Counted from the stretch's first letter, positions 51,330 to 61,799 are shown. The stretch: DNA of 64,000 nt from an uncultured Jannaschia sp. (GCF_947494055.1 NZ_CANLTR010000003.1:186001-250000), one strand, 5' to 3'. Translations and numbers: made by a program. Notes: generated by a model from the letters alone, not told the origin.

Positions 51330-51824
51330 ATGATCCATAGACGTAAAGTGCTGTTCGGGGGCGCCGCCGCAGCGGCCCTGGCGGCGGGGGCCGGCATCTG
51401 GCTGACCAACGACACGGTCGCCGGAGGTACATTCGCGCTGGATCTGTCCGAGGAGGAATGGCGCGCGCGGCTGACGCCCGAGGAATATGCCGTGCTGCGA
51501 AAGGGCGCCACGGAGCGGCCTTTCTCGAGCCCGCTGAACGACGAAAGCCGGGACGGCGTCTTCACCTGCGGCGGCTGCGCGGAGGCGCTCTACCGCGCGG
51601 AGACGAAATTCGAGAGCGGCACAGGCTGGCCGTCCTTCACGCAGGCCATCGACGGCGCCGTCGGGACCAAGCCGGACCGGTCGCTCCTGATGGTGCGGAC
51701 GGAGGTGCATTGCGCGAATTGCGGCGGCCATCTGGGCCACATCTTCGACGACGGGCCGGAGCCGACCGGCAAGCGGCATTGCCTGAACGGCGCCGCACTC
51801 GACTTCGAGCCGGCCGCGGCCTGA
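51330..51824 (+). CDS. msrB: Exported peptide-methionine (R)-S-oxide reductase
   Basis: A 164-residue MsrB with an N-terminal export signal (H-R-R-K-V-L-F-G-G-A-A-A-A), possibly Tat-type. Zinc cysteines are C80/C83 and C128/C131; the catalytic C151 is in R-H-C-L-N-G; G-T-G-W-P-S-F is the substrate-site motif. It repairs methionine-R-sulfoxide, here in the periplasm judging from the signal. GGAAGGAGG precedes the ATG. It is convergent with rimO, stops 4 nt apart. Confidence 0.92.
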   Translation: MIHRRKVLFGGAAAAALAAGAGIWLTNDTVAGGTFALDLSEEEWRARLTPEEYAVLRKGATERPFSSPLNDESRDGVFTCGGCAEALYRAETKFESGTGWPSFTQAIDGAVGTKPDRSLLMVRTEVHCANCGGHLGHIFDDGPEPTGKRHCLNGAALDFEPAAA

Positions 51825-51828
51825 CCGC

Positions 51829-53193
51829 TCAGACCACGCGACCCCAGAGGTCGTACTCGCTGGCCTCGTCCACTTCGACGTCGAGGATGTCGCCGGGGGC
51901 CAGCGTCTCGAACCCTTCGTCGATGAAAAGGTTGCCGTCGATCTCCGGCGCGTCGGCTTTCGTTCGGCAGGTCGCGCCCTCCGCATCGACCGTGTCCACG
52001 ATCACCGCCTGCCGCGTGCCGACCTTGGCCGCGAGTTTCGCGGCCGAGATCGCCTGCGCGCGCTCCATGAAGCGGGCGAACCGCTCCTCCTTGACGTCTT
52101 CGGGCACGTGGTCGGGCAGGGCGTTCGAGCGCGCCCCGGCCACGTTCTCGTAGCGGAAGGCGCCGACCCGGTCGAGCTGCGCCTCGTCGAGCCAGTCGAG
52201 GAGCGTCTCGAACTCGGCCTCGGTCTCGCCGGGATAGCCGACGATGAAGGTGGAGCGCAGCGTGATCCCGGGACAGATCGCGCGCCATTCGGCGATCCGG
52301 TCGAGCGTCCGCTCCGCCGCCGCCGGACGCGCCATGCGGCGCAGCGTGTCGGGATGCGCGTGCTGGAACGGCACGTCGAGATAGGGCAGCACCGCGCCCT
52401 CCGCCATCAACGGCACGAGGTCGCGCACGAACGGGTAGGGATAGACGTAGTGCAGCCGAACCCAGGCGCCGAGGGAGCCCAGATCGCGCGCGAGGTTCAC
52501 GATATGCGATCCCGCCCCCGCGCGGTCCTTCCAGTCGGTGCCGTAGGCGGAGGTGTCCTGACTGATGACCAGCAATTCCTTCACGCCTGCCTCGACCAGC
52601 TTCTCCGCCTCGCGCATCACCGCCCGGTGCGGGCGCGAGGCGAGGCGGCCCCGCATGTCGGGGATGATGCAGAACCGGCACTTGTGATTGCAGCCCTCGG
52701 AAATCTTCAGATAGCTGAAATGCCGTGGCGTCAGCGTGACGCCGGAGGCCGGCAGCAGGTCCACGAACGGGTCCGGCGCGGGCGGGACGCTGGCATGGAC
52801 GGCGTCCAGCACCTGCTCGTATTGTTGCGGCCCGGTGACGGCCAGCACCTTCGGATGCGCGCCGGTGATGTAGTCCGGCTCCGCGCCGAGGCAGCCGGTG
52901 ACGATCACCCGCCCGTTCTCGCGCAGCGCCTCGCCGATAGCGTCGAGGCTTTCGGCCTTGGCGCTGTCGAGGAAGCCGCAGGTATTCACGATCACCGCCT
53001 CGGCGCCCGCGTAGTCCGGGCTGATCGCGTAGCCCTCGGCGCGCAGCCGCGTCAGGATGCGCTCGCTGTCCACCAGCGCCTTGGGGCAGCCGAGGCTGAC
53101 CATGCCGATCTTCGGTTGGCCGGGCCGGGCATCGCCCGGCAGGACGGCGCGCGGCGCAAGGTCGGGGCGGAGCTCGGGCGGGTTCTGCGACAT
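51829..53193 (-). CDS. rimO: Ribosomal protein S12 methylthiotransferase
   Basis: A 454-residue radical-SAM methylthiotransferase. The N-terminal UPF0004 domain has [17 protein letters not shown] and T-G-C-L-G cysteines for the auxiliary cluster; the radical-SAM motif is C-N-H-K-C-R-F-C; the C-terminal TRAM domain is present. The G-C-P-K and [10 protein letters not shown]-x-S-R motifs separate RimO from MiaB. It modifies Asp88 of S12. The ATG at 53193 is used. Confidence 0.95.
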   Translation of the reverse strand: MSQNPPELRPDLAPRAVLPGDARPGQPKIGMVSLGCPKALVDSERILTRLRAEGYAISPDYAGAEAVIVNTCGFLDSAKAESLDAIGEALRENGRVIVTGCLGAEPDYITGAHPKVLAVTGPQQYEQVLDAVHASVPPAPDPFVDLLPASGVTLTPRHFSYLKISEGCNHKCRFCIIPDMRGRLASRPHRAVMREAEKLVEAGVKELLVISQDTSAYGTDWKDRAGAGSHIVNLARDLGSLGAWVRLHYVYPYPFVRDLVPLMAEGAVLPYLDVPFQHAHPDTLRRMARPAAAERTLDRIAEWRAICPGITLRSTFIVGYPGETEAEFETLLDWLDEAQLDRVGAFRYENVAGARSNALPDHVPEDVKEERFARFMERAQAISAAKLAAKVGTRQAVIVDTVDAEGATCRTKADAPEIDGNLFIDEGFETLAPGDILDVEVDEASEYDLWGRVV

Positions 53194-53281
53194 GGGGCGG
53201 CACATAGGCGCGCCGGAGACCGGGCGGAAGCCCTTGCGGCTTTTCGATGCGCGTTTCATCGTCCGCAAAAAGGGGCCGGGC

Positions 53282-55255
53282 ATGAAATGGATCGTTCGGG
53301 GCGTGATCGCGCTCCTTTTGCTCGCGGTGGTCCTGGTGGGGGCCGTGTGGCTGATCCCGACGGAGCGGATCGCCCGGCTCGCCACCGACCGGATCGAGGC
53401 CGCGACCGGTCGCGCGTTGACGATCGAAGGATCGGTCTCGGCGACGCTCTGGCCTCGGCTCGGCGTCCGGGCAGAGGGGATCACGCTGGCCAATGCAGAC
53501 TGGTCGGTGGCCGGGCCGATGCTCGTGGCGGAAGCGTTCGAGATCGGCATGTCGCCCGGCATCCTGCTCGGCGGCGACGTCCGGATCGACAGCCTGACGG
53601 TCGATGGCGCGCGGCTCGTGCTGGAGCGCCGTGCGAACGGGAGCGGAAACTGGATTTTCGATACGGGGCCGGACGACACCGCGCCGGACGACGAAGGGAC
53701 GGCCGGCCCCGGGACGGGATCGGACGCGTCGATGACGGATCTGGCGGTCGACGACGCGGTCCTGATGGACTCGGAAATCGTCTGGATCGACCATGCTACC
53801 GACCGGCGGATCGAACTGCGGGACGTGAACCTGCAAACCGCCTTCGCCGGGATCGACGCGCCGGTCGAGCTCTCCGGCAGCGCGGCCCTCGGCGAACATC
53901 CCGTCCGGTTGGACGCGCGCCTCGAGGCGTCCGCATCGCTTCTCGACGGCGCGCCGGCCGCCGTGACCGTCTCGCTGGATACAGAAGCGATGGCGCTCGA
54001 CTTCGACGGGCGGCTCGGTATCGACCCGGTGTCGCTCGAAGGCGTCGCCACGGTCGCCTCCTCCGATGGCTTCGCCCCGCTCGAGGCGTTGGGCGTGGCG
54101 CCGCCAGCGCTGCCGCCGGGTCTCGGCGCGGCGCAGGTGGATGTCGCCGCGTCCGTCACGCTCACACCGCAAGGCACGCTGCACCTTCGCGACATCGCGG
54201 CGGCGTTCGACGGCAACCGCATCACCGGCGATCTGGACCTCGATCCGACCGGCGAGCGACCGCGTCTCGTCGGTGCGCTCGCGGCGGACGCGCTGACGTT
54301 TCCCCGCCCCGACGGGTCCGGTGGGGCGGGGAACAACGCGGGTGGCGGCAGGGAAGGGTGGTCCGCGGACCCGATCGACGTCTCGGGCCTCTTCGCGCTC
54401 GACGCCGAACTGACCGTCGACACGGGGGCCATCGCCTACGGCGACGTCGGCATCGACGCGCTCACGGCGGCCCTGACGCTGGAGAACGGCCGCGCCGTCC
54501 TCCGGCTCGACCCGCTCCGCGCCTACGGCGGGGCGGTAACGGGCCGGGTGGTGGTGAACGGGCGCGGCGGGCTGTCGAGCCGGGCCGTGCTGGACGTGAC
54601 CGGGTTGGAACTGCAATCGCTCCTGACCGACCTCGCCGGGCAGGACCGGCTCAGCGCGACCGGCGCGGCATCCATCGACCTGCTGGGCTCGGGCGAGAGC
54701 TTGCGCGCACTGATGGCCGGGCTCGAAGGCGAGGTGTCCTTGCGGCTCGGGCCAGGGACCTTCGCCGGCCTCGACATAGCTGGAATGGTGCGGACCCGCG
54801 ACCTCGGGTATCGCGGTGAAGGGCAGCAAACGGTGTTCGAAGCGTTGTCGGCCTCCTTCGACGTCGCGCAGGGCGTCGCGCGCGGCGACGACCTGACGAT
54901 CGAGGCGCCCTACCTTACAGCGACGGGGGCGGGGGCCATCGACCTCGGGCGGCGGAGTCTCGACTACCAGCTGATCCCGACCCTGCGCCCGGACGGCGAC
55001 GGCGACGGCCTTACCGTCCCTCTTCTGATCGACGGCCCGTGGGACGATCCGCGCGTGCGTCCCGACCTGGAATACGTCGCGCGGCAGCAGCTCGACGTCG
55101 ACGGCGTGCAGGACCGGGCCGAGGATCGCGTCCGCGAGAAGCTGGCCGAGGAACTGGAGGTCGCGCCCGAACGGCTCGACAGTCGCGAGGCCATCGAGGA
55201 CGCGATCCGCGAGCGGGTGGGCGATCGGCTCAGGGGCCTGCTCGGCGATCGTTGA
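53282..55255 (+). CDS. AsmA-family envelope protein
   Basis: A 657-residue protein with an N-terminal membrane anchor ([16 protein letters not shown]) and a long repetitive beta-rich body, with the AsmA start ([22 protein letters not shown]) and the C-terminal [12 protein letters not shown] block. AsmA-like proteins bridge the periplasm and move or organise phospholipid. The C-terminus is acidic and charged. It is 88 nt from divergent rimO and followed 63 nt later by psd. Confidence 0.88.
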   Translation: MKWIVRGVIALLLLAVVLVGAVWLIPTERIARLATDRIEAATGRALTIEGSVSATLWPRLGVRAEGITLANADWSVAGPMLVAEAFEIGMSPGILLGGDVRIDSLTVDGARLVLERRANGSGNWIFDTGPDDTAPDDEGTAGPGTGSDASMTDLAVDDAVLMDSEIVWIDHATDRRIELRDVNLQTAFAGIDAPVELSGSAALGEHPVRLDARLEASASLLDGAPAAVTVSLDTEAMALDFDGRLGIDPVSLEGVATVASSDGFAPLEALGVAPPALPPGLGAAQVDVAASVTLTPQGTLHLRDIAAAFDGNRITGDLDLDPTGERPRLVGALAADALTFPRPDGSGGAGNNAGGGREGWSADPIDVSGLFALDAELTVDTGAIAYGDVGIDALTAALTLENGRAVLRLDPLRAYGGAVTGRVVVNGRGGLSSRAVLDVTGLELQSLLTDLAGQDRLSATGAASIDLLGSGESLRALMAGLEGEVSLRLGPGTFAGLDIAGMVRTRDLGYRGEGQQTVFEALSASFDVAQGVARGDDLTIEAPYLTATGAGAIDLGRRSLDYQLIPTLRPDGDGDGLTVPLLIDGPWDDPRVRPDLEYVARQQLDVDGVQDRAEDRVREKLAEELEVAPERLDSREAIEDAIRERVGDRLRGLLGDR

Positions 55256-55318
55256 CGCCCGGTCGCTGGACCCGAACCCGTCGGCGCGGTATCAGCGCGA
55301 CAACCTGAAAGGGATTCC

Positions 55319-56014
55319 ATGAGCGTCAGCCTCACCAGCACCTTCATCAAACCGGTCCATCGCGAGGGCCCGAAGTTCATCGCCGCCTTCGCGGTCGTCA
55401 CCGCCATCCTCTGGCTCCTGTGGGAACCCCTGGGTCTCGTCGGGCTCGTGCTGACGGTGTGGTGCTACTACTTCTTCCGCGATCCGGAGCGGACGGTTCC
55501 GATGGACGAGGGGCTGATCGTCTCGCCCGCCGACGGCATCGTCTCGCTGATCGGACCGGCCATCCCGCCGGCGGAGCTCGACCTCGGACCCCAGCCGCTG
55601 ATGCGTGTCTCTGTCTTCATGTCGGTCTTCGACTGCCACGTGAACCGCGCGCCCGTCGCGGGCGAGGTGACGGAAGTGGCCTACCGGCCCGGCAAGTTCT
55701 TCTCCGCCGAGCTCGACAAGGCGTCGGAGGAAAACGAGCGCAACGGGCTGGTCCTCACGATGGCCGACGGCACGCGGCTCGGCGTGGTGCAGATCGCGGG
55801 CCTCGTGGCGCGGCGCATCCTCTGCGAGGTCGATGCCGGCGCCCAGCTCGAGCGGGGCGACCGGTTCGGCCTGATCCGCTTCGGCTCCCGCCTCGACGTC
55901 TATCTGCCCGAAGGCACCGCGCCGCGCGTCGCGGTAGGGCAGGTGATGACTTCGGGCGAATCGATCCTCGCCGTGATCGGCCGCGACGATACCGCCACCG
56001 CGAGGACGGAATGA
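55319..56014 (+). CDS. psd: Phosphatidylserine decarboxylase
   Basis: A 231-residue short-form (archaeal/alphaproteobacterial type) proenzyme. A membrane segment lies near residues 22-50, Y-Y-F-F-R-D-P-E-R follows, and the self-cleavage site is G189-S190 in R-F-G-S-R-L-D; the serine becomes the pyruvoyl group. It converts phosphatidylserine to phosphatidylethanolamine. Its TGA overlaps the pssA start as ATGA. Confidence 0.94.
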   Translation: MSVSLTSTFIKPVHREGPKFIAAFAVVTAILWLLWEPLGLVGLVLTVWCYYFFRDPERTVPMDEGLIVSPADGIVSLIGPAIPPAELDLGPQPLMRVSVFMSVFDCHVNRAPVAGEVTEVAYRPGKFFSAELDKASEENERNGLVLTMADGTRLGVVQIAGLVARRILCEVDAGAQLERGDRFGLIRFGSRLDVYLPEGTAPRVAVGQVMTSGESILAVIGRDDTATARTE

Positions 56015-56754
56015 CCGCCCCGCGCGAGCCGCGGGAGACGCCGTTCCCGGTCGTCCTGCTGCTGCCGAACCTCGTGACGATCCTCGGCCTGTGCTTCGGC
56101 CTGACCTCGATCCGCTTCACCTTCGCCGATCAGTACAGCTGGGCCGCGGGCTTCCTCGTGCTCGCGGCGCTCGTCGACGGGATGGACGGGCTGCTGGCGC
56201 GGCGCCTGAACGCGGCTTCGCCCTTCGGGGCAGAGCTCGACTCGCTGTCGGACTTCGTCTGCTTCGGCGTGTCTCCCGCGCTTCTGGTCTACAATTTCGG
56301 GCTCGAGGGTCTGTCGGGGATGGGGTGGGTCGCCGCGCTGACCTTCGCGATCTGCTGTTGCCTCCGGCTCGCACGGTTCAACGTCAACGCGAAGGCGGAG
56401 ACGAACTCGAAAGGATCCTTCACCGGCGTGCCGGCGCCGGCGGGGGCGATGCTGGGCATCTTTCCCGTCTCGCTGCACCTCGCCGGGTTCCTCGACCTGC
56501 GCGACGTGCCGATCCTGATCGCGGTCTGGATGATCTTCGTGGGCGGGCTGATGGTCGCGCGGTTCAAGACCGTCTCGCTGAAATCGGTCCGCATCAGCCG
56601 GGAGAACGCCGTCTACGTCCTGATCGGCGCGACCGTGGCGATCGGCTTCATGCTGACGCGGCTCTGGTTGTTCCACGTCCTGATGTCGGTGATCTATCTC
56701 TGCATGCTGCTGCAGGGGATGATCGCCCAGCGGCGTCGCCGCCGGGCAGGCTGA
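56011..56754 (+). CDS. pssA: CDP-diacylglycerol-serine O-phosphatidyltransferase
   Basis: A 247-residue membrane enzyme with the CDP-alcohol phosphotransferase motif [10 protein letters not shown] ... [10 protein letters not shown] and about seven hydrophobic segments. It makes phosphatidylserine, the substrate of Psd encoded immediately upstream with a 4-nt overlap. Order psd-pssA is usual in alphaproteobacteria. Its stop lies in a palindrome shared with gcrA. Confidence 0.95.
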   Translation: MTAPREPRETPFPVVLLLPNLVTILGLCFGLTSIRFTFADQYSWAAGFLVLAALVDGMDGLLARRLNAASPFGAELDSLSDFVCFGVSPALLVYNFGLEGLSGMGWVAALTFAICCCLRLARFNVNAKAETNSKGSFTGVPAPAGAMLGIFPVSLHLAGFLDLRDVPILIAVWMIFVGGLMVARFKTVSLKSVRISRENAVYVLIGATVAIGFMLTRLWLFHVLMSVIYLCMLLQGMIAQRRRRRAG

Positions 56755-56769
56755 TCCGCCTGGATCAGC
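56750..56769. terminator. Palindrome holding both stops of pssA and gcrA
   Basis: GCTGATCC (56750-56757), 4-nt loop and GGATCAGC (56762-56769) form a perfect 8-bp stem. The pssA and gcrA TGA codons lie one in each arm. Confidence 0.45.
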
Positions 56770-57370
56770 GACGACGGTCCCGACGCGAGGACATCGGCTG
56801 GAACGCGACGGAGACATGCGCCTCGCAATAGGGTTTGCCGGCCTGGACCTGCAGGCCGCAGAACCAGAACTTCTCTGTCGCAGGGTCGCCGATCGGCCAT
56901 TTGCAGGTCCGCTCGGTCAGCTCCATCAGCGAGATCTTCTTCGCCGTCTTCTCGACCGCGTTCACCTTCGCGAGCGCCTCGGGCGAGATCTCGTTGGCCG
57001 AAGGCTGCGGCGGCAGCGGCTGGCCGGCCATCAACGGCTTGCGTAGGGGCGTGACGGAGGCGCCGTGCGGCACCGCGGCCATCGTGCGCGGCTCGTCGTC
57101 GTCGGGCTCCGGCTCGGGTTCCGCCGCCGCCGCCGGCGCCTCATCGGGCACGACCGACGGCTCGGGATCCGCGGCGACGTCCGCGAGGGGGGCGGTGTCC
57201 GCGACCGGCTTCGCTTCCTCGGTGCCGCGGTTCGACAGGCCCAGCCGGTGAACCTTGCCGATCACGGCATTACGCGTCACGCCGCCAAGTTCCTTGGCAA
57301 TCTGCGAGGCCGAGGCGCCCTCGGTCCACATCCGCTTCAGCGTCTCGACACGCTCGTCCGTCCAGGCCAT
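56765..57370 (-). CDS. gcrA: GcrA cell-cycle regulator
   Basis: A 201-residue GcrA. The N-terminal DNA-binding part is M-A-W-T-D-E-R-V-E-T-L-K and I-A-K-E-L-G-G-V-T-R-N-A-V-I-G-K-V-H-R-L; a proline/acid-rich linker follows; the C-terminal domain has R-T-C-K-W-P-I-G-D-P and F-C-G-L-Q, which contacts sigma-70. GcrA activates promoters with methylated GANTC sites made by CcrM. The ATG at 57370 is the family start. It marks the host as an alphaproteobacterium. Confidence 0.95.
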   Translation of the reverse strand: MAWTDERVETLKRMWTEGASASQIAKELGGVTRNAVIGKVHRLGLSNRGTEEAKPVADTAPLADVAADPEPSVVPDEAPAAAAEPEPEPDDDEPRTMAAVPHGASVTPLRKPLMAGQPLPPQPSANEISPEALAKVNAVEKTAKKISLMELTERTCKWPIGDPATEKFWFCGLQVQAGKPYCEAHVSVAFQPMSSRRDRRR

Positions 57371-57498
57371 CGATGTCTCCTTGTCTGCCCGCTCCGGCCG
57401 CCAGCACGCGCGAGGGGTGGCGATCCCGAAGGAAAGACTATTGTAAGCATCCCGCGGCGGCGCGACAAGGCGGCCCGCCCGAGATGGAGGCACAGGAC

Positions 57499-58329
57499 AT
57501 GACCGACACGACCGCGATGCAACAGGACGCGCAGGCCGCCCGCCACGGGGTACGCCGGTTCGGGCGAGTCAACTGGCTCGGGCTGCAGACGCTGATCCTG
57601 CGCGAGGTGCGGCGTTTCAGCTCGGTCTGGACCCAGACGCTGCTGGCGCCGCTCGCCACCGCGGCGCTGTTCCTGCTGGTCTTCTCGCTCGCCGTCGGCA
57701 CGCGCCGGGGGGACGTGATGGGGTTGCCCTTCGTGCATTTCCTAGCGCCCGGCATCCTGATGATGACGGTGATCCAGAACAGCTTCGCCAACGTCTCCTC
57801 CTCGATCGTGATTTCCAAGGTGCAGGGCAACATCGTCGACACGCTGATGCCGCCGCTCTCGGGGGGCGAACTGGTGGTGGGCTACCTCGCCGGCGGGATC
57901 GCGCGTGGCCTCGTCGTCGCGGTCGCGATCGCGGTGCTGATGTTTCCGTTCCTCGGCCTCGGCATCCACAATCCACTGATGGCGCTCGTCTGGGTCGCGC
58001 TCGGCGGCGCGTTCCTCGGCGCGCTCGGGCTCGTCGCGGGGGTGTTCGCCAACAAGTTCGACCAGATGGCGGCGATCACCAACTTCATCATCACGCCGCT
58101 GAGCTTCCTGTCGGGCACGTTCTACTCGATCGACGGCCTGCCGCCGGTGATGCGGGCGCTGAGCCACGTCAATCCGGTGTTCTACCTGATCGACGGGCTG
58201 CGATCCGCCGTGCTCGGCGTATCGGACAGCTCGCCGGTGCTGGGCTTCTTCGTCGTATCGGCCGCCACGTTCGCCGTCGCGCTGCTCGGATGGTGGATGT
58301 TCCGGACGGGCTACCGCCTGAAGTCCTGA
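57499..58329 (+). CDS. ABC-2 type transporter permease
   Basis: A 276-residue permease with six predicted membrane segments and the ABC-2 signature M-A-A-I-T-N-F-I-I-T-P-L-S-F-L-S-G-T-F-Y. GGAGG lies 8 nt before ATG 57499. The exported substrate (polysaccharide, lipid or drug) is unknown. The ATPase that must drive it is not adjacent: gcrA is divergent upstream and argF convergent downstream. Confidence 0.85.
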   Translation: MTDTTAMQQDAQAARHGVRRFGRVNWLGLQTLILREVRRFSSVWTQTLLAPLATAALFLLVFSLAVGTRRGDVMGLPFVHFLAPGILMMTVIQNSFANVSSSIVISKVQGNIVDTLMPPLSGGELVVGYLAGGIARGLVVAVAIAVLMFPFLGLGIHNPLMALVWVALGGAFLGALGLVAGVFANKFDQMAAITNFIITPLSFLSGTFYSIDGLPPVMRALSHVNPVFYLIDGLRSAVLGVSDSSPVLGFFVVSAATFAVALLGWWMFRTGYRLKS

Positions 58330-58342
58330 GAGGCGGGCGGCC

Positions 58343-59269
58343 TCAGACGTCGAGGCACCAGCGCATGATCGCCTTCTGCGCGTGCAGCCGGTTCTCGGCC
58401 TCGTCGAAGACGATGGATTGCGGCCCGTCGAGCACTTCGTCGGTGATCTCCTCGCCGCGATGGGCGGGCAGGCAATGCATGACCAGCGCGTGCTCCGGCG
58501 CGGCCGCCATCAGGCGGGCGTTTACCTGGTAGGGGCGCAGCAGGTTGTGGCGGCGCTGGCGCGAGGATTCCGCGTCGCCCATCGACACCCAGGTATCGGT
58601 CACGACGAGATCGGCGTCCCGCACCGCCGCTTCGGGGTCGCGCTCGATGCGGACCTCGCAGCCGGCCTGCCGCGCAGCGCCGACGAGCGCCTCGTTCGGG
58701 TCGAGCTGCGCGGGGCCGGCGAAGGTGAAGTCGAAACCGAAGCTCGCCGCCGCGTGCAGGAAGCTCTGCGCGACGTTGTTGCCGTCGCCCATCCAGGCGA
58801 CGCGCTTGCCGGCGATCGGGCCGCGATGCTCCTCGAAGGTCATCACGTCGGCCATGATCTGGCAGGGATGGGAGTTGTCGGTCAGGCCGTTGATGACCGG
58901 CACGGTCGCGTGCTCGGCCATCTCGCTCAGGATGTCCTCGCCGAAGGTGCGCAGCATGATGAGGTCGACATAGCGCGACAGGACGCGCGCGGTGTCGGCG
59001 ATGGTCTCGCCGTGGCCGAGCTGCATCTCCGCGCCCGAGAGGACCATGCTCGTGCCGCCCATCTGGCGGACGCCGACGTCGAAGCTGACGCGGGTGCGGG
59101 TGGAGGGCTTCTCGAAGATCAGCGCGACGACCCGGCCGGCGAGCGGCAACTCGTCGTCGGGCGTGCCCTTGGGCCGGTCCCCCCGTGCCGCCTTCATCGC
59201 GTTCGCGCGATCGAGGATGGCGCGCAGCGCGGCCGGGTCGGTGCGGTGGATGTCGAGGAAATGGGTCAT
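58343..59269 (-). CDS. argF: Ornithine carbamoyltransferase
   Basis: A 308-residue OTC. The carbamoyl-phosphate motif is S-T-R-T-R-V-S-F, the ornithine-side motif is H-C-L-P-A-H-R-G, and [11 protein letters not shown] is conserved. It makes citrulline in arginine synthesis. It follows argD on minus with 74 nt between, a gap filled mostly by an inverted-repeat element. Confidence 0.96.
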   Translation of the reverse strand: MTHFLDIHRTDPAALRAILDRANAMKAARGDRPKGTPDDELPLAGRVVALIFEKPSTRTRVSFDVGVRQMGGTSMVLSGAEMQLGHGETIADTARVLSRYVDLIMLRTFGEDILSEMAEHATVPVINGLTDNSHPCQIMADVMTFEEHRGPIAGKRVAWMGDGNNVAQSFLHAAASFGFDFTFAGPAQLDPNEALVGAARQAGCEVRIERDPEAAVRDADLVVTDTWVSMGDAESSRQRRHNLLRPYQVNARLMAAAPEHALVMHCLPAHRGEEITDEVLDGPQSIVFDEAENRLHAQKAIMRWCLDV

Positions 59270-59289
59270 GGGGATCTCCGGTCGGAAGG

Positions 59290-59341
59290 CGCCGGGGGCT
59301 GTCTGCCCCCGGACCCCCGAGGATATTTCGGAAGCAAAGAC
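59290..59341. repeat. Rhodobacteraceae-type intergenic repeat between argD and argF
   Basis: The segment contains a strong hairpin (CCGGGGGC ... GCCCCCGG, 59293-59312), then GACCCCCGAGGATATTT and GAAGCAAAGA. I recall near-identical elements scattered between genes in Rhodobacter and Roseobacter genomes. Only one copy is in this window. It could attenuate or process the argD-argF message. Confidence 0.65.
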
Positions 59342-59343
59342 GG

Positions 59344-60531
59344 TCAGACGTCCGCAGGCTCGGTGATCGCCGCCGCGACCCGGTCGAGCCGCGTCAGCGC
59401 CTCCCGCAGGTCCGCGTCCTCGATGTTAAGGGCGGGAAGCAGGCGGACGACGTTGTCGGCGGCCGGGACGAGGCAGACCTGCTCGCGGTAGGCGCCCTGG
59501 ATCACGTCCGCGTTCGGAACCTTGCATTTCAGGCCCAGCATCAGGCCCGAGCCGCGCACCGCATCGAAAACGTCGGGGTAGGAGGCGACGAGGCCTTCCA
59601 GTCCCTGCCGGAACATGCCGGCCTTGCGCCGCACATCCGACAGGAAGCCGTCGGTTGCCACGATCTCCATCACGGCGTTGCCGACGGCGCAGGCCAGCGG
59701 GTTGCCCCCGTAGGTCGAGCCGTGCGTGCCTGCCGTCAGCCCGACCGCCGCCGCTTCGGTCGCCAGCAGCGCGCCGAGGGGGAAGCCACCGCCAATGCCC
59801 TTCGCCACCATCATGATGTCGGGCGCGACGCCCGCCCATTCATGCGCGAAGAGCTTGCCGGTCCGCCCCATCCCGCATTGCACCTCGTCGAAGACGAGAA
59901 GCGTGCCGGTCGCGTCGCAGAGTTCGCGCAGGCCGCGCAGGCACTGGTCGGGCACCGGGACGATCCCGCCCTCGCCCTGCACCGGCTCGACGATGATGGC
60001 GGCCACGTCGTCGGCCTCCATCGCCGCGCGGAGCAGGTCGTGGTCGCCGAAGGGAAGGTGACGGAAGCCGGGCAGAAGGGGGCCGAAGCCGCGGGTCATC
60101 TTCTCGGACCCGGCGGCGGCGATGCCGGCGGCGGAGCGGCCGTGGAAGCTGCCGGTGAAGGCGAGGATGACGTTGCGTTCGGGCGCGCCCTTCTCGAACC
60201 AGTACTTGCGCGCCATCTTGACCGCGAGCTCGCAGGCCTCGGTGCCCGAATTGGTGAAGAAGCAGGTATCGGCGAAGGTCGCCGCGACGAGCCGCTCGGC
60301 CAGCGCCTCCTGCTGGGGAATGTGGTAGAGGTTCGACGTGTGCCAGAGCGCCTGCGCCTGCTCGGTCAGCGCACGGGTCAGGCCGGGATGCGCGTGGCCC
60401 AGCACGTTGACCGCGATCCCCGCGCCGAGATCGAGAAAGCGTCGCCCGTCCGCTTCCACCAGCCAGGACCCTTCGCCCGAGACGAAGCTCAGGGGGGCGC
60501 GGTTGTAGGTGGGAAGGATGGCGGAGATCAT
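59344..60531 (-). CDS. argD: Acetylornithine aminotransferase
   Basis: A 395-residue class III PLP aminotransferase. The PLP lysine is in [14 protein letters not shown], with [13 protein letters not shown] upstream and G-S-F-H-G-R-S near the phosphate site. It converts N-acetylglutamate semialdehyde to N-acetylornithine and often also acts in lysine synthesis. It is upstream of argF on minus. Confidence 0.95.
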   Translation of the reverse strand: MISAILPTYNRAPLSFVSGEGSWLVEADGRRFLDLGAGIAVNVLGHAHPGLTRALTEQAQALWHTSNLYHIPQQEALAERLVAATFADTCFFTNSGTEACELAVKMARKYWFEKGAPERNVILAFTGSFHGRSAAGIAAAGSEKMTRGFGPLLPGFRHLPFGDHDLLRAAMEADDVAAIIVEPVQGEGGIVPVPDQCLRGLRELCDATGTLLVFDEVQCGMGRTGKLFAHEWAGVAPDIMMVAKGIGGGFPLGALLATEAAAVGLTAGTHGSTYGGNPLACAVGNAVMEIVATDGFLSDVRRKAGMFRQGLEGLVASYPDVFDAVRGSGLMLGLKCKVPNADVIQGAYREQVCLVPAADNVVRLLPALNIEDADLREALTRLDRVAAAITEPADV

Positions 60532-60679
60532 GGCCGGGTCCTGTCGGTTGAAGGGTCAGGCGTTCGGGGTGGCCGAATTACGGGGGTCTGTCAATTCTGG
60601 CGCCGCATGCCTCGGGGCGACCCGCAATCGCCCGACCCTCCCTCGACATCGCCCCGCCGAGTGGGCAAGGGTTAACGGC

Positions 60680-61375
60680 ATGTGGCCCCGTACCCGCGCT
60701 CTTTCCGTTCACCTCCTGACCGCCACCGGCGCGGTCTTCGCGATGCTGTCGCTTCTCGCGGCGGTGGAGGGGGCGTGGTCCGGCATGTTCCTGTGGCTGC
60801 TGATGGCGCTGATCGTCGACGGGGTGGACGGTCCGCTCGCCCGCCGCTGGGACGTGACGTTGCACGCCGCGCGGTTCGACGGGGTGCTCCTCGACCTTAT
60901 CATCGACTACCTGACCTACGTTTTCATCCCAGTCTACGCGCTCTACGCGAGCGGTCTCGTGCCGGGCTGGCCGGGCTGGGGCATCCTGATCGTGGTGCCG
61001 TTCGCCTCCGCGCTGTATTTCTGCGACACGCGAATGAAGACACCGGATGCGAGCTTCGAGGGGTTCCCCGGCTGCTGGAACATGGTGGCGCTCGTGGTCT
61101 TCGTGCTGGAGCCGAATCCGTGGCTGACGCTCGGCGTGTCGATCCTGCTGGCTGTGGCGATGTTCATGCCGTGGCGGTTCGTCCATCCGGTGCGGACGGA
61201 ACGCTGGCGGCCGGTCACGCTGGCCATCACCTCGGCCTGGATGGTGCTGGCGCTGATCGCGGCCTGGGGCGAGTTCGGCCTAGGCGAGGTGCTGGGCTGG
61301 GCCTTCGCGATCTGCAGCGTCTACCTGCTCTGTGCCGGTCTGGTGCAGCAGGCGACTGAAAGCGTGCGCGCCTAG
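60680..61375 (+). CDS. pcs: Phosphatidylcholine synthase
   Basis: A 231-residue CDP-alcohol phosphotransferase with D-G-V-D-G-P-L-A-R-R-W ... F-D-G-V-L-L-D-L-I-I-D-Y and seven to eight membrane segments. The motif variant D-G-x-D-G-P-L-A-R and the F-I-P-V-Y-A-L and T-E-R-W-R-P segments mark Pcs, which condenses CDP-diacylglycerol directly with choline. With psd and pssA in the window the cell can make PS, PE and PC. Its stop overlaps that of the minus-strand gene by 4 nt. Confidence 0.9.
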   Translation: MWPRTRALSVHLLTATGAVFAMLSLLAAVEGAWSGMFLWLLMALIVDGVDGPLARRWDVTLHAARFDGVLLDLIIDYLTYVFIPVYALYASGLVPGWPGWGILIVVPFASALYFCDTRMKTPDASFEGFPGCWNMVALVVFVLEPNPWLTLGVSILLAVAMFMPWRFVHPVRTERWRPVTLAITSAWMVLALIAAWGEFGLGEVLGWAFAICSVYLLCAGLVQQATESVRA

Positions 61376-61725
61376 AGGTCCACCGGGCCGTCCGGGTTCG
61401 ATTCGGACTCGGCGTCCGGATCGGTCGTCAGCGGCTCTTTCCGGCGGATAATGATGTCGCCGTTCTCTAGGATCTCCGGCGCCTCGTAAGCATCGACATC
61501 CTCGACCACGTCGCTGAGGTTGCGCTGCAGCTCCTCGAGATAGGGGCGGGCGTCCTCCGCCAGCCCCTGGAAGCCGCGCAGCGCCGGCTCCACCTCCTCG
61601 CGCAGCCCGTCCATGAAGAGCCGCAGGCCGCGTTCCATCGAAGAAGATCCGTCTTCGGGGGACGGCGCCGTCTCCTGCGCGGCGGCGGGAACGGCGAGGA
61701 GCAGGGCGAGCACGACGTGTTTCAT
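61372..61725 (-). CDS. Exported hypothetical protein, 117 residues
   Basis: A secreted protein with a short signal (V-V-L-A-L-L-L-A-V-P-A-A-A-Q), a helical middle with amphipathic repeats (M-E-R-G-L-R-L-F-M-D-G-L, A-R-P-Y-L-E-E-L-Q-R-N-L) and a conserved-looking E-I-L-E-N-G-D-I-I-I-R-R-K-E-P. I recall similar proteins in Rhodobacteraceae sometimes labelled AAA+ ATPase, but no P-loop exists here, so that label does not apply. Function unknown. Confidence 0.7.
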   Translation of the reverse strand: MKHVVLALLLAVPAAAQETAPSPEDGSSSMERGLRLFMDGLREEVEPALRGFQGLAEDARPYLEELQRNLSDVVEDVDAYEAPEILENGDIIIRRKEPLTTDPDAESESNPDGPVDL

Positions 61726-61799
61726 AGATTGGCAGATGTAGCGGGAACCGGGTCGGTCAAGGCCGCTCCCGGTGACGTATGCAGGGCGGCCCATAGCCA

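Noticed and set aside
61372-61725. AAA+ ATPase label for the exported protein
   Set aside because: No Walker motif exists in 117 residues; it is a small exported protein of unknown function.
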